55,106 nucleotides of DNA, from contig NZ_AZGJ01000009.1 of assembly GCF_001436395.1 (NCBI RefSeq), positions 1 to 55,106 on the forward strand, read 5' to 3'. Positions 37,964 through 45,800 of the stretch are shown here, in pieces (the stretch's first letter is position 1; each line of letters begins with the position of its first letter). The DNA is from Secundilactobacillus malefermentans DSM 5705 = KCTC 3548 (GTDB lineage Bacteria > Bacillota > Bacilli > Lactobacillales > Lactobacillaceae). A program made the position numbers and the translations under genes. The notes beneath the pieces were generated by a model. The model was not told the DNA's origin. It saw only the letters and a program-made list of their open reading frames with translations, and searched no databases.

Positions 37964-38602
37964 CTATTCATTGCTTGGAGAAACTTGAAATAGGTGATCC
38001 GCAATATTTTTAGCAAACTCCATATCATGGGTGACAACTATTTGTGTCATCTTTTGCTCTTTTAATTTCAATATGATTGTTTCTACCTCTTGTCTGAGAT
38101 CGGGATCCAGTGCTGATGTTGGTTCATCATAACAAAGAATTTTGGGATTCATTGCAAGGGCTCGTACGATTGCGACACGTTGTTTCTGACCACCAGATAA
38201 CTGATAAGGATACAACGTCTCTTTTCCTTCGAGATTCAACTGTTTCATTTGAATTTTGGCTTCTTCAATTGCATCTTTATCTGATTTATGTAACACCATT
38301 TTTGGTGCCAACGTAATATTATCGAGAACGGATAGATTAGGAAATAATTGAAAATCTTGAAAAACAACGCCAATCACTGAATCATTATCCCGATTTTCAT
38401 ATGGGTTGAATGATTGACCGTCTAAGATGAATTCACCCGAATTGGCCTTTTCTAACCCACTAATGCAACGAAGCAATGTCGTTTTACCAGCACCTGAAGG
38501 GCCAACAATGCAAAGTATTTCACCATCAGAAACTGTTAAATTAATATTGTCTAGAATCATTCGATCATCAAATTTTTTCGTAATATTCTTTAGCTCTAAC
38601 AT
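37964..38602 (-). CDS. Amino-acid ABC transporter ATP-binding protein
   Basis: A 212-aa polar amino-acid-type ATPase. Walker A GPSGAGKTT is at 34-42, the Q-loop QDFQLFP, the signature LSGGQKQR at 135-142, Walker B LCYDEPTS at 156-163 and the H-loop VVTHDM. It ends soon after the H-loop with FQVSPSNE. GlnQ/HisP-type proteins usually run about 30 residues farther, so the C-terminal helices are missing. All nucleotide-handling motifs are present, so it is probably functional. Confidence 0.93.
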   Translation of the reverse strand: MLELKNITKKFDDRMILDNINLTVSDGEILCIVGPSGAGKTTLLRCISGLEKANSGEFILDGQSFNPYENRDNDSVIGVVFQDFQLFPNLSVLDNITLAPKMVLHKSDKDAIEEAKIQMKQLNLEGKETLYPYQLSGGQKQRVAIVRALAMNPKILCYDEPTSALDPDLRQEVETIILKLKEQKMTQIVVTHDMEFAKNIADHLFQVSPSNE

Positions 38603-38614
38603 ACGCTTTCCCTC

Positions 38615-39256
38615 CTATTTCCAGGTGTTATAGCGTGACTCAACTTTTCCTAAAATGTAAGTTACAATTGCTGTCATCAACAGATAGATAACGCCCACCA
38701 ACAGTAATGGTACTAACGTAACATCTCGTGCTGTTGCAACATTTCCAGCTCTTAGTAAGTCACCAATACCAATGACATAAACAAGTGAAGAATCCTTAAT
38801 AAGATTAATCACTTCATTTCCAATTGATGGAATAACAATTTTTACAACTTGGGGAATCACGATTCGCCGAATTGTTTGCCAGTAAGTTAACCTTAAAACC
38901 TTTGCACTTTCATACTGTCCCTTAGGAACTGACTGCAATCCGCCTCGGAAAATTTCTGCAAAATAAGCCGTGTAGTTTAGAATAAAAGCAAAAATAGCTG
39001 CATCGTATCGATTAAAAATAATTCCTATAATGGGTAAACCGTAGAAAACAAAAATTAACTGTAGTAGGAGAGGTGTTCCTCGCATTAGCCAAACATAAAA
39101 CTTTAATATGGCAGTTAATGGTTTAAACTCCGACGTTAATCCTAAACCTAAAACAATTCCCAATGGAATCGAAACGACGATTGTCCAAAAGAATATTTGT
39201 AAGGTCATACCTGCTCCAGATAATAATGATGGTAATATTTTCATAATGTATTTCAT
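38615..39256 (-). CDS. Amino-acid ABC transporter permease
   Basis: A 213-aa HisM/GlnP-type permease with about five transmembrane helices. The cytoplasmic coupling segment YFAEIFRGGLQSVPKGQYES and the following VLRLTYWQTIRRIVIPQ match the polar amino-acid family. The start is the ATG at 39256, with AAGGGGG about nine bases upstream; the longer frame runs back into the T-box terminator. It is first gene of the permease-ATPase-binding-protein operon. Confidence 0.93.
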   Translation of the reverse strand: MKYIMKILPSLLSGAGMTLQIFFWTIVVSIPLGIVLGLGLTSEFKPLTAILKFYVWLMRGTPLLLQLIFVFYGLPIIGIIFNRYDAAIFAFILNYTAYFAEIFRGGLQSVPKGQYESAKVLRLTYWQTIRRIVIPQVVKIVIPSIGNEVINLIKDSSLVYVIGIGDLLRAGNVATARDVTLVPLLLVGVIYLLMTAIVTYILGKVESRYNTWK

Positions 39257-39309
39257 AGCGTGAATCCCCCTTTTTGATATTGCAGATAGTTTTAAAAAAC
39301 TCAAGAAAC

Positions 39310-39583
39310 AAAAAAAGTCCTCTTGGATAAATAATATCCAAGAGGACGATTGAATTCGTGGTGCCACCTCATATTCGTCCACTACTTACGCAGTGAACCT
39401 CAGTAAGTTATCATAAACAACTTACGGACGGTAACGAGTCCAACCCGAGTTTTCTTATTAGTTGTTTCAGAAAATTAGCTCGTAGATGTGCTTCACACTT
39501 GATCAGGCAAGCCTTTCACCGCCGGCTAGCTCTCTGATGACTGATTCAAATGCTACTCTTCTACTTCATTGCTTTTTAATATA
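39310..39583 (-). promoter_or_regulatory. T-box riboswitch with histidine (CAC) specifier
   Basis: This fills the gene-free stretch before the permease. On minus, Stem I has a base helix GUAGA/UCUAC, an AGUA S-turn opposite GAA, and an upper helix GCAUUUG/CAAGUGU. The loop strand between them reads GAA-G-CAC-A, so the specifier is CAC (His). The core GAGGTGGCACCACG (39358-39371) is followed by a perfect 13-bp terminator (39317-39329 with 39335-39347) and seven T residues. The same GAA-G-NNN-A register gives GUA (Val) in the valS leader, which supports the reading. Confidence 0.88.
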
Positions 39584-39589
39584 CAGACA

Positions 39590-39618
39590 AATATAGAACT
39601 TTATGGGTTCATAGTCAA
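39590..39618 (-). promoter_or_regulatory. Promoter of the T-box-controlled transporter
   Basis: On minus: TTGACT (39613-39618), 17 bases, TATATT (39590-39595), just beyond the minD stop. Confidence 0.65.
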
Positions 39619-39624
39619 GCGTGA

Positions 39625-40428
39625 TTAATCACGCTTAAACCACAATTTCATTCGAGACCAAAAGCCGGGCTTTTGCTCCTCAATTTTCATAAGTGGAACT
39701 GAGGCGCCCTCAAGGCGACGAGCAATGTTACGATAACCTTTCGAAACTGGATTGTTTTCATTCAGCACGATTGGTTCGCCATGATTAGAAGTTGCGATAA
39801 CCGCATCATCATCAAAAACAATCCCAAGCAATTCAATTCCAAGATGATGAGTTAATTCATCAACGTCCATTACATCGCCTTCTTGCATCATATGTGGACG
39901 GATTCGATTAATAATCAATCTTGGTTCTTCTTCAAGTGGATGTTGTTCCAAAATACCAACAACTCTGTCAGCATCTCGAACAGCAGAAATTTCTGGTGTT
40001 GAAATGATAATAGCCGCATCTGCACCAGCGATAGCATTCAAAAAGCCTTGCTCAATGCCTGCAGGGCAATCAATCAAAACGTAATCAAAATCAGGCATTA
40101 ATTCTTCAACGATGTCACGAACTTGGTCTTCATTTAAAGCAGTTTTATCGGTCGTTTGGGCTGCTGGAAGCAAGTATAAACGATCCTCAAAGCGCTTATC
40201 CTTTACAAGTGCTTGTGGTAATTTTGCACGACCATTGGCAACGTCAACAATATCGTAAATGATGCGATTTTCTAAGCCAAGAACGACATCTAAGTTTCTT
40301 AGTCCTATATCTAAGTCCATAAGACAGACGCGTTTGCCCATGAGTGCAAGTGCAGTACCAATATTTGCAGTCGATGTTGTTTTTCCAACACCACCTTTAC
40401 CAGATGTAATGACAATTGCTTTTCCCAT
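39625..40428 (-). CDS. minD: Septum-site-determining ATPase MinD
   Basis: A 267-aa ParA-like ATPase that places MinC at the membrane. It has the deviant Walker A KGGVGKTT near residue 10, LMDLDIGLRN, the switch II DCPAGIE, and a C-terminal amphipathic membrane-targeting helix FWSRMKLWFKRD. It follows minC by two bases and ends the mre-min operon. No MinE or DivIVA is in the window. Confidence 0.97.
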   Translation of the reverse strand: MGKAIVITSGKGGVGKTTSTANIGTALALMGKRVCLMDLDIGLRNLDVVLGLENRIIYDIVDVANGRAKLPQALVKDKRFEDRLYLLPAAQTTDKTALNEDQVRDIVEELMPDFDYVLIDCPAGIEQGFLNAIAGADAAIIISTPEISAVRDADRVVGILEQHPLEEEPRLIINRIRPHMMQEGDVMDVDELTHHLGIELLGIVFDDDAVIATSNHGEPIVLNENNPVSKGYRNIARRLEGASVPLMKIEEQKPGFWSRMKLWFKRD

Positions 40429-40430
40429 TT

Positions 40431-41102
40431 TTATTGACCCCCGATTCGATTGTAAAGCTTAGGATTAATTTGTTTCAATTCTTTTAACTTACCGTACGCT
40501 AGTATGTGAAGATCATTGACGTATGCAACTACTTGATCGTTGTCGTCAATTTTCTCGTCATCAATAACATCAAACTGCTCACCAACTCTAACCTGTTGAG
40601 CATTATGTATGTTACCAAGAATTAATTTTTCTTCAGAATTAGGATATCCAGCATGTAGAATACCAGCAATATTCCCCATCGAAAAAATATTCCCAGTAGT
40701 AATTAATTTACCGCCTTCGTGAATGGTCCCTAAAAAGAGAATATCGCCATTCAGTTTAACCTCTTGACCATTTCGGATAGTTCGACTAATTAAATGAACG
40801 TTTTCACGTTCTTTTAATTGATACGCATCAGTGACGGTCATCACATTTGAGCTAATTTTATGAATTGAAAATTTAGGATAAGTAGCCGCTAAATCCTCAA
40901 TTTGCTTTTTTTCACCAGATTTAAGGATTCGATCCTCAGTTAGCACGTCAAAAGAAAGCCTTGCTGCTTCTAATGAGCTAGGTTCGGCCGCAAGTTTGTC
41001 AAAAAGCCGTTTAAGCTCAGCGATTATTTCTGTGAATGAAGCCGACTGATTCAAAATTAATTGATATCCATCTTGATTACCTTTAAGTAAAACTGCCTGC
41101 AT
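40431..41102 (-). CDS. minC: Septum-site-determining protein MinC
   Basis: A 223-aa FtsZ-assembly inhibitor. It has an N-terminal alpha/beta domain (1-105) and a C-terminal right-handed beta-helix whose coils show the repeating RNGQEVKLNGDILFLG and VHEGGKLITTGNIFSMGN patterns. It ends in the Gly/Gln region MinC uses to bind MinD. The start is the ATG at 41102 with GGGGG nine bases upstream; a GTG farther up also reads in frame. Confidence 0.95.
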   Translation of the reverse strand: MQAVLLKGNQDGYQLILNQSASFTEIIAELKRLFDKLAAEPSSLEAARLSFDVLTEDRILKSGEKKQIEDLAATYPKFSIHKISSNVMTVTDAYQLKERENVHLISRTIRNGQEVKLNGDILFLGTIHEGGKLITTGNIFSMGNIAGILHAGYPNSEEKLILGNIHNAQQVRVGEQFDVIDDEKIDDNDQVVAYVNDLHILAYGKLKELKQINPKLYNRIGGQ

Positions 41103-41127
41103 GGCGAAGGTCCCCCTCGTTCCCACT

Positions 41128-41649
41128 CTATCTTAGACGATTGAACAATGCTTGAATAGGAAAATATAAAATAACAAACATGGCAAGGTTATAGGCTAAT
41201 GTTGGTGCCAGTGAATAGATTAAGAATTCACTACTTGTCAACGATGTTAAATGAATGGTGCTGTTTGCCAAGTAGCTAAGCCCTGAAACCATCGTTATAT
41301 CTATAAAATAAATCAGAAAATTAACCAAAAAAGTATTTGGTAATGCCCGACTTAATGCCCTTGTCAGTAAAATAACTAACGGAAAGATAAATATAAAAAC
41401 ACCAAATATCCCCGTATAGTATAAATCAAATATGACTCCAATGGCAATTGCCCACGGAACAAGTGGAATAGAAATTTGATTTTCAAAGAAATTAGCCAAA
41501 ACTAACCAAAGCACAACAAGGTAACTTACCATCGTGTATGGATAGTTAAACATTTGATTTGAAAACACTTGGCTAATAGATCCATCTAGAAAAAAGAATA
41601 GCAATAAGCCAATTGGAAAGCCATAGCGAAGCTTTGATAATCGTAGCAT
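41128..41649 (-). CDS. mreD: Rod-shape-determining membrane protein MreD
   Basis: A 173-aa protein with five or six transmembrane helices and little soluble sequence. The FDLYYTGIFGVF segment is the recognisable MreD block. It lies 11 bases after mreC. MreD belongs to the MreBCD-RodA elongation complex. Confidence 0.9.
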   Translation of the reverse strand: MLRLSKLRYGFPIGLLLFFFLDGSISQVFSNQMFNYPYTMVSYLVVLWLVLANFFENQISIPLVPWAIAIGVIFDLYYTGIFGVFIFIFPLVILLTRALSRALPNTFLVNFLIYFIDITMVSGLSYLANSTIHLTSLTSSEFLIYSLAPTLAYNLAMFVILYFPIQALFNRLR

Positions 41650-41660
41650 TTTGCTTCCTC

Positions 41661-42512
41661 CTAGTTTGTTGATACCGCCACAGTTACGACGCTCAAATTA
41701 CTAAGATCTCCAGCCGGCTTAATCACAACTTTTGAGGCTAGTCCGTAATCGTCATTTCCAGCTGAAATAACTTTACCTACATACAGGCCTTTCGGCGTTA
41801 CACCACCAAGACCACTTGTAATAACTTTGTCACCCTTTTCTAGCTTTTTCTTTGAGGTGACATTACCCATTACAATTCGATTTGTTGCCTTATCATATTC
41901 ATTAATAACACCATTAACCGTTTGTCCGCTCTTGTTAGTGACTTGAATGGCAAATCGGTTTGAAGAATCGTTACTATCTGAAATAAGTTCAACTTTACTA
42001 TTAGTTTTATTGACCTCAGAAATTCGACCAACTAACCCGGCACCGGACAAAACAGGCATGTTTTTCTTTATGCCAGATGCTTGTCCTTTGTTAATAATAA
42101 CTTGATTCTGCCAAGATGAAGGTGTTCGACTAATGACCGCAGCAGTTACCGCAGAATAGTCAGTTAATGAACTATTTAATTTAAGTTCCTTTTTTAGCTG
42201 TTTGTTTTCTTTCGATAACGTTTCGTCTCGAACTTGGGTTTGAGTTAATGTTTCAACTTGCCCCTTCAACTTTTGGTTTTCTTGGTACGTATTAAGTAAC
42301 CCTGAAATTGCTTCAGATGTACCTTGCAGTCCATTTACCGGCAATGCGACAATCCGATCTGTAAATCCAACAATATCATTACCGAATTGTTGGATTAGAG
42401 GTGGAGTCGATCGTTTGTTACGAATGACGACTGATAGATTCATTAATGCAATACACACAATAATGCACACAATAATAATTACTAACCGCCGATTTGAGAA
42501 AAATCTACGCAT
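41661..42512 (-). CDS. mreC: Rod-shape-determining protein MreC
   Basis: A 283-aa bitopic protein. It has an N-terminal transmembrane helix (about 9-28), a coiled coil (about 65-105) and an extracytoplasmic beta domain containing NKGQASGIKKNMPVLSGAGLVGRI and the GLGGVTPKGLYVGKV segment. The ATG at 42512 has GGAGG six bases upstream. An intrinsic terminator stands between it and mreB. Confidence 0.95.
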   Translation of the reverse strand: MRRFFSNRRLVIIIVCIIVCIALMNLSVVIRNKRSTPPLIQQFGNDIVGFTDRIVALPVNGLQGTSEAISGLLNTYQENQKLKGQVETLTQTQVRDETLSKENKQLKKELKLNSSLTDYSAVTAAVISRTPSSWQNQVIINKGQASGIKKNMPVLSGAGLVGRISEVNKTNSKVELISDSNDSSNRFAIQVTNKSGQTVNGVINEYDKATNRIVMGNVTSKKKLEKGDKVITSGLGGVTPKGLYVGKVISAGNDDYGLASKVVIKPAGDLSNLSVVTVAVSTN

Positions 42513-42553
42513 TATAGTCCTCCATGCCACCCGTTTTTATCTAAATAAAAGAA

Positions 42554-42573
42554 GCGGGAAGCTTTCTTCCCGC
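42554..42573 (-). terminator. Terminator/attenuator between mreB and mreC
   Basis: A perfect GC-rich 8-bp stem (GCGGGAAG 42554-42561 with 42566-42573, four-base loop), followed on minus by TTCTTTTATTT. mreC starts about 40 bases on and no promoter fits between. It probably lets MreB be made in excess of MreC, MreD, MinC and MinD. Confidence 0.8.
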
Positions 42574-42580
42574 AACCCTT

Positions 42581-43585
42581 TTATCGCTTCTTCATAACGT
42601 CGATGCTCTTTAAAGATTCACCAGTTCCAATTGCGACACAATCCAAAGGTTCGTTTGCAATAAAAACAGGTACTTTAGTAGCATCTGCAATAATATCTGG
42701 AAGATTCTTTAACAAAGCACCACCACCAGTTAAAACAATACCATGATCAATAACATCAGCAGCAATTTCTGGAGAAGTTTCTTCGAGCGTTTCTTTAATT
42801 GCAGAAATAATTTCTTCAACTGATTCGTGAATAGCAGTCGCAATATCAACAGCCGAAACTTCGATGGTCTTCGGAAGGCCTGAAATTAAATCACGTCCTC
42901 TAATTGAAGCACCTTCAATTTCTTCAGCTGCTTCTTTTGAAGCAGAACCAATATCCCACTTTAATTGTTCAGCAGTTCTTTCACCAATCAATAAATTGAA
43001 GTGTTGACGAATATACGCAATGATTGCATCATCAAATTTATCGCCAGCCATTCTAATTGAGCGACTTGAAACAATGCCACCCAATGAAATCGTGGCAACG
43101 TCGGTCGTGCCACCACCAATATCAACTACCATACTACCGGTAGGATCCATAACAGGTAAACCTGAACCAATTGCAGCTGCAAATGGTTCTTCGATAACGT
43201 AAGCATCCCTTGCACCGGCAACTCGAGTTGCATCAATAACTGCACGTTTTTCAACTTCAGTAACGCCACTAGGTACACAAACCATTACGTATGGCTTACC
43301 ATTTGAACGTCCAAGCGTCTTTTGAATAAAATACTTCATCATTGCGACCGTTGTGTCATAGTCAGCGATAACGCCATCTTTCATAGGGCGAATTGCCACA
43401 ATACTTGCTGGAGTACGCCCAATCATGTCGCGCGCATCTCCACCAACGGAAACAATATCTCCCGTTTTAGTGTTTTTAGCAACCACTGATGGTTCTCGTA
43501 GAACAATGCCCTTGCCTTCTACGTAGACAATTGTATTAGCAGTACCGAGATCGATACCGATATTTTTCGTTCCAAATCCGAACAC
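42581..43585 (-). CDS. mreB: Rod-shape-determining actin homologue MreB
   Basis: A 334-aa cytoskeletal ATPase that guides lateral wall synthesis. The phosphate-1 loop [17 protein letters not shown], phosphate-2 [11 protein letters not shown] and adenosine motif LTGGGALL are intact. I start at a GTG at 43585 ([14 protein letters not shown]), with AAGGGATGG six bases upstream. This matches typical MreB N-termini; an ATG at 43603 has no Shine-Dalgarno. It heads the mreB-mreC-mreD-minC-minD operon. Confidence 0.96.
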   Translation of the reverse strand: MFGFGTKNIGIDLGTANTIVYVEGKGIVLREPSVVAKNTKTGDIVSVGGDARDMIGRTPASIVAIRPMKDGVIADYDTTVAMMKYFIQKTLGRSNGKPYVMVCVPSGVTEVEKRAVIDATRVAGARDAYVIEEPFAAAIGSGLPVMDPTGSMVVDIGGGTTDVATISLGGIVSSRSIRMAGDKFDDAIIAYIRQHFNLLIGERTAEQLKWDIGSASKEAAEEIEGASIRGRDLISGLPKTIEVSAVDIATAIHESVEEIISAIKETLEETSPEIAADVIDHGIVLTGGGALLKNLPDIIADATKVPVFIANEPLDCVAIGTGESLKSIDVMKKR

Positions 43586-43642
43586 TGTGTTCCATCCCTT
43601 CATAAACAGCAATCATTTTATTTAACCAATTTCAATATTGAT

Positions 43643-43651
43643 ATTATACCA
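43643..43651 (-). promoter_or_regulatory. mreB extended -10 promoter
   Basis: On minus, TGGTATAAT (TATAAT at 43643-43648), about 55 bases before the GTG start; weak -35. Two short inverted repeats (43676-43692 and about 43697-43708) lie just upstream, without T tracts. Confidence 0.5.
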
Positions 43652-43750
43652 TATCTAGTCTTTATTAAACACGCCGCTATTGAAAGAATAGCTGAATCAC
43701 TTGTGATCTGCAAGGAATTATCTGAATTTAAAATATTCTTATTAAAACTG

Positions 43751-44374
43751 TTATGATTCTGTCAAAATTCCCTCTTCACGTAGACTCAAATAACCAGTCG
43801 CACTCACAATCAGGCTGTCTAGCAAATCAATCCCCATCATTTTGCCACTATCACATAATCTTTTTGAAAATATCAGATCATTTTTAGAAGGTGTCAATTG
43901 CCCACTTGGATGATTATGGACCATCAAGATTTTATTTGCGCTGAACCTAACTGCCAACTGAAAAATTTCTCGAGGATGTGCAACACAACTATTTAAATCA
44001 CCCTTGAAAATTACTTCATCAGATATGACCTCATTTTTTGTATTTAAACACATAATCCGCAATTGTTCTTGCGTGAGCTGGCCCATTTCATCTGATAACC
44101 AATTACCAACTTGCTGACTACTGGAAATAACGCCGCTATAACTAATAGGCTCAGCTTGAATAGCACGACCAAAATTAATTAACTTCACAAGTCGAATTCG
44201 ATAATCAATTCCATCGCAATAATCAACATACTGGTCCTCAGTCGCTGCTTTTAACTTATACATGTCCGTAAAATGAAAGAAAAATATTGCGACTTCCTCT
44301 TTCAATAAGTTTCCAGGTGCTCCTAACCAATGTAGCGCCCTTTTTATTTCCATTGCTTCTTGAGTTCGTTCCAT
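43751..44374 (-). CDS. radC: RadC family JAB1/MPN-domain protein
   Basis: A 207-aa protein with the RadC/YeeS layout: a degenerate N-terminal helix-hairpin-helix region and an MPN+ metalloprotease-like domain with E103, H153 and H155 (HNHPSG), S163 and D166. The metal site is complete. A repair role was disproved for some RadC proteins; the present function is uncertain. The start is the ATG at 44374; its AAAGGGG Shine-Dalgarno is 11 bases upstream and lies inside the folC terminator hairpin. It is in the usual position upstream of mreB. Confidence 0.92.
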   Translation of the reverse strand: MERTQEAMEIKRALHWLGAPGNLLKEEVAIFFFHFTDMYKLKAATEDQYVDYCDGIDYRIRLVKLINFGRAIQAEPISYSGVISSSQQVGNWLSDEMGQLTQEQLRIMCLNTKNEVISDEVIFKGDLNSCVAHPREIFQLAVRFSANKILMVHNHPSGQLTPSKNDLIFSKRLCDSGKMMGIDLLDSLIVSATGYLSLREEGILTES

Positions 44375-44382
44375 TATACAAA

Positions 44383-44419
44383 AAACCCCTTTCCATAATG
44401 TAAATACGAAAAAGGGTTT
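44383..44419 (-). terminator. Terminator after folC that also covers the radC Shine-Dalgarno
   Basis: Arms 44383-44394 and 44408-44419 pair over about 12 positions with wobbles, and a T tract follows on minus. The 3' arm contains AAAGGGG, the only plausible radC ribosome-binding site. Confidence 0.7.
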
Positions 44420-44422
44420 CAT

Positions 44423-45733
44423 TTAACCGATTAAATTTTGACGAACTTCAGAAATGAAATACAAAGACCCAGTAATCAGAATCACATCGTCTGCCGAAAT
44501 TGAATGCATTGCAATTGTTAATGCCAACTGCCAATTATCAGCAATCTGAACCCGATCATGCTTAGATAATTGATTAAAAATCGTCTTTGGATCGGCTGGT
44601 TTCCGCTTGCCTGGTCCGTTAAACGTGGTCAAAATTAAATGGATGTGGGCATCTGAAAGTAATTCAGTCACCATTTTTTCAAATTCTTTGTCTGCTAAAA
44701 TTGCCAAAATTACATAAAGCTCTTGCTGCTTGTACCTGTTTTTTAAAAAATTAGTTACAGCAACCATCGCCGGTGGATTATGAGCACCATCTAAAATAAT
44801 TTGTGGACTCTGATTGATTAATTCAAATCTACCTGGCCACTCAGTCTTCTGTAACCCATCACGAATAACCTTATCAGATTTAATCCCTTTGAGCTGTTCC
44901 TGAAATAAAATAAAAGCAGTCAGCGCAGTTGCTGCATTCTCCACCTGATAATCACCCATTAAATCAATTCGAAGCTTTTTCAATTGCGCCGCCTTAAATT
45001 GATAATCAAAAATTTCACCCCAACCAGTCGGTGATTCTATTTTCACGAAAAAATCAGTAGCATAATGAAATAAAGGTGCTGATTTACTAGTTGCTTCACG
45101 CTCAATTGTTGTAAGTGCATCCATCGGAACGTTTCCAACAACCACGGGCACACCATCTTTAATAATCCCGGCCTTTTGACCGGCAATTTCAGGAAGTGTG
45201 TTACCAAGCAATTTCATGTGATCAAACCCAATTGTCGTAATAACCGAAACTAACGGGGTCAGAACATTTGTCGAATCAAATTTTCCACCAATTCCGACTT
45301 CAACAACCGCCACATCAACTTTAATCTTTGCAAAATAGACAAACATCATTGCGGTAATTATTTCAAATTCCGTGGGACCGCCAGATTCTAAAGTTTCATC
45401 CAGTTCTTTAATAATTGGCTGAACTTCATTGACCAAATCAACCAGGTCTTCGTCGCTAATTGGCTGATTGTTAACACTTATTCGTTCATTAAATCGCATC
45501 AAAAATGGTGAAGTAAAAGTTCCGACTTTTTGCCCCGTTTCCATTAGTAAGCTTCTCAAAAAAGCCACGGTAGACCCTTTTCCATTGGTTCCTGCAACGT
45601 GAATAATTTTTAGTCCTTGTTCCGGATTGTTTAACTTTTTCATAAAAATCTTCATTCGCGAAAGAGTTGGAATTTTCTTAAATTGTGTTCGTCCGTGAAT
45701 GAATGCTAACGCCTCTTCATAAGATTTTACCAA
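44423..45733 (-). CDS. folC: Bifunctional folylpolyglutamate/dihydrofolate synthase
   Basis: A 436-aa Mur-ligase-fold enzyme that adds glutamate to folates. The P-loop GTNGKGST is at 48-55. The SPFLMRFNERI folate-binding segment, VEVGIGGKFDSTN, and the C-terminal ILDGAHNP are all present. The start is a TTG at 45733 with AGGAGG about ten bases upstream, and that Shine-Dalgarno abuts the T tract of the valS terminator. The valS-folC order is standard in Bacilli. Confidence 0.95.
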   Translation of the reverse strand: MVKSYEEALAFIHGRTQFKKIPTLSRMKIFMKKLNNPEQGLKIIHVAGTNGKGSTVAFLRSLLMETGQKVGTFTSPFLMRFNERISVNNQPISDEDLVDLVNEVQPIIKELDETLESGGPTEFEIITAMMFVYFAKIKVDVAVVEVGIGGKFDSTNVLTPLVSVITTIGFDHMKLLGNTLPEIAGQKAGIIKDGVPVVVGNVPMDALTTIEREATSKSAPLFHYATDFFVKIESPTGWGEIFDYQFKAAQLKKLRIDLMGDYQVENAATALTAFILFQEQLKGIKSDKVIRDGLQKTEWPGRFELINQSPQIILDGAHNPPAMVAVTNFLKNRYKQQELYVILAILADKEFEKMVTELLSDAHIHLILTTFNGPGKRKPADPKTIFNQLSKHDRVQIADNWQLALTIAMHSISADDVILITGSLYFISEVRQNLIG

Positions 45734-45755
45734 TTTGAAAAATCCTCCTAAAAAA

Positions 45756-45783
45756 GCGGACTGAGCTTTAAGCCACAGTCCGC
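45756..45783 (-). terminator. Terminator/attenuator between valS and folC
   Basis: A perfect 8-bp stem GCGGACTG (45756-45763 with 45776-45783), followed on minus by six T residues that touch the folC AGGAGG. No space remains for a folC promoter. Confidence 0.88.
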
Positions 45784-45800
45784 CCCTATTTTTAATGTTT

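Noticed and set aside
43676-43708. Two adjacent inverted repeats between radC and mreB as a radC terminator
   Set aside because: The stems are only five or six base pairs, lie about 45 to 75 bases past the radC stop, and lack T tracts.
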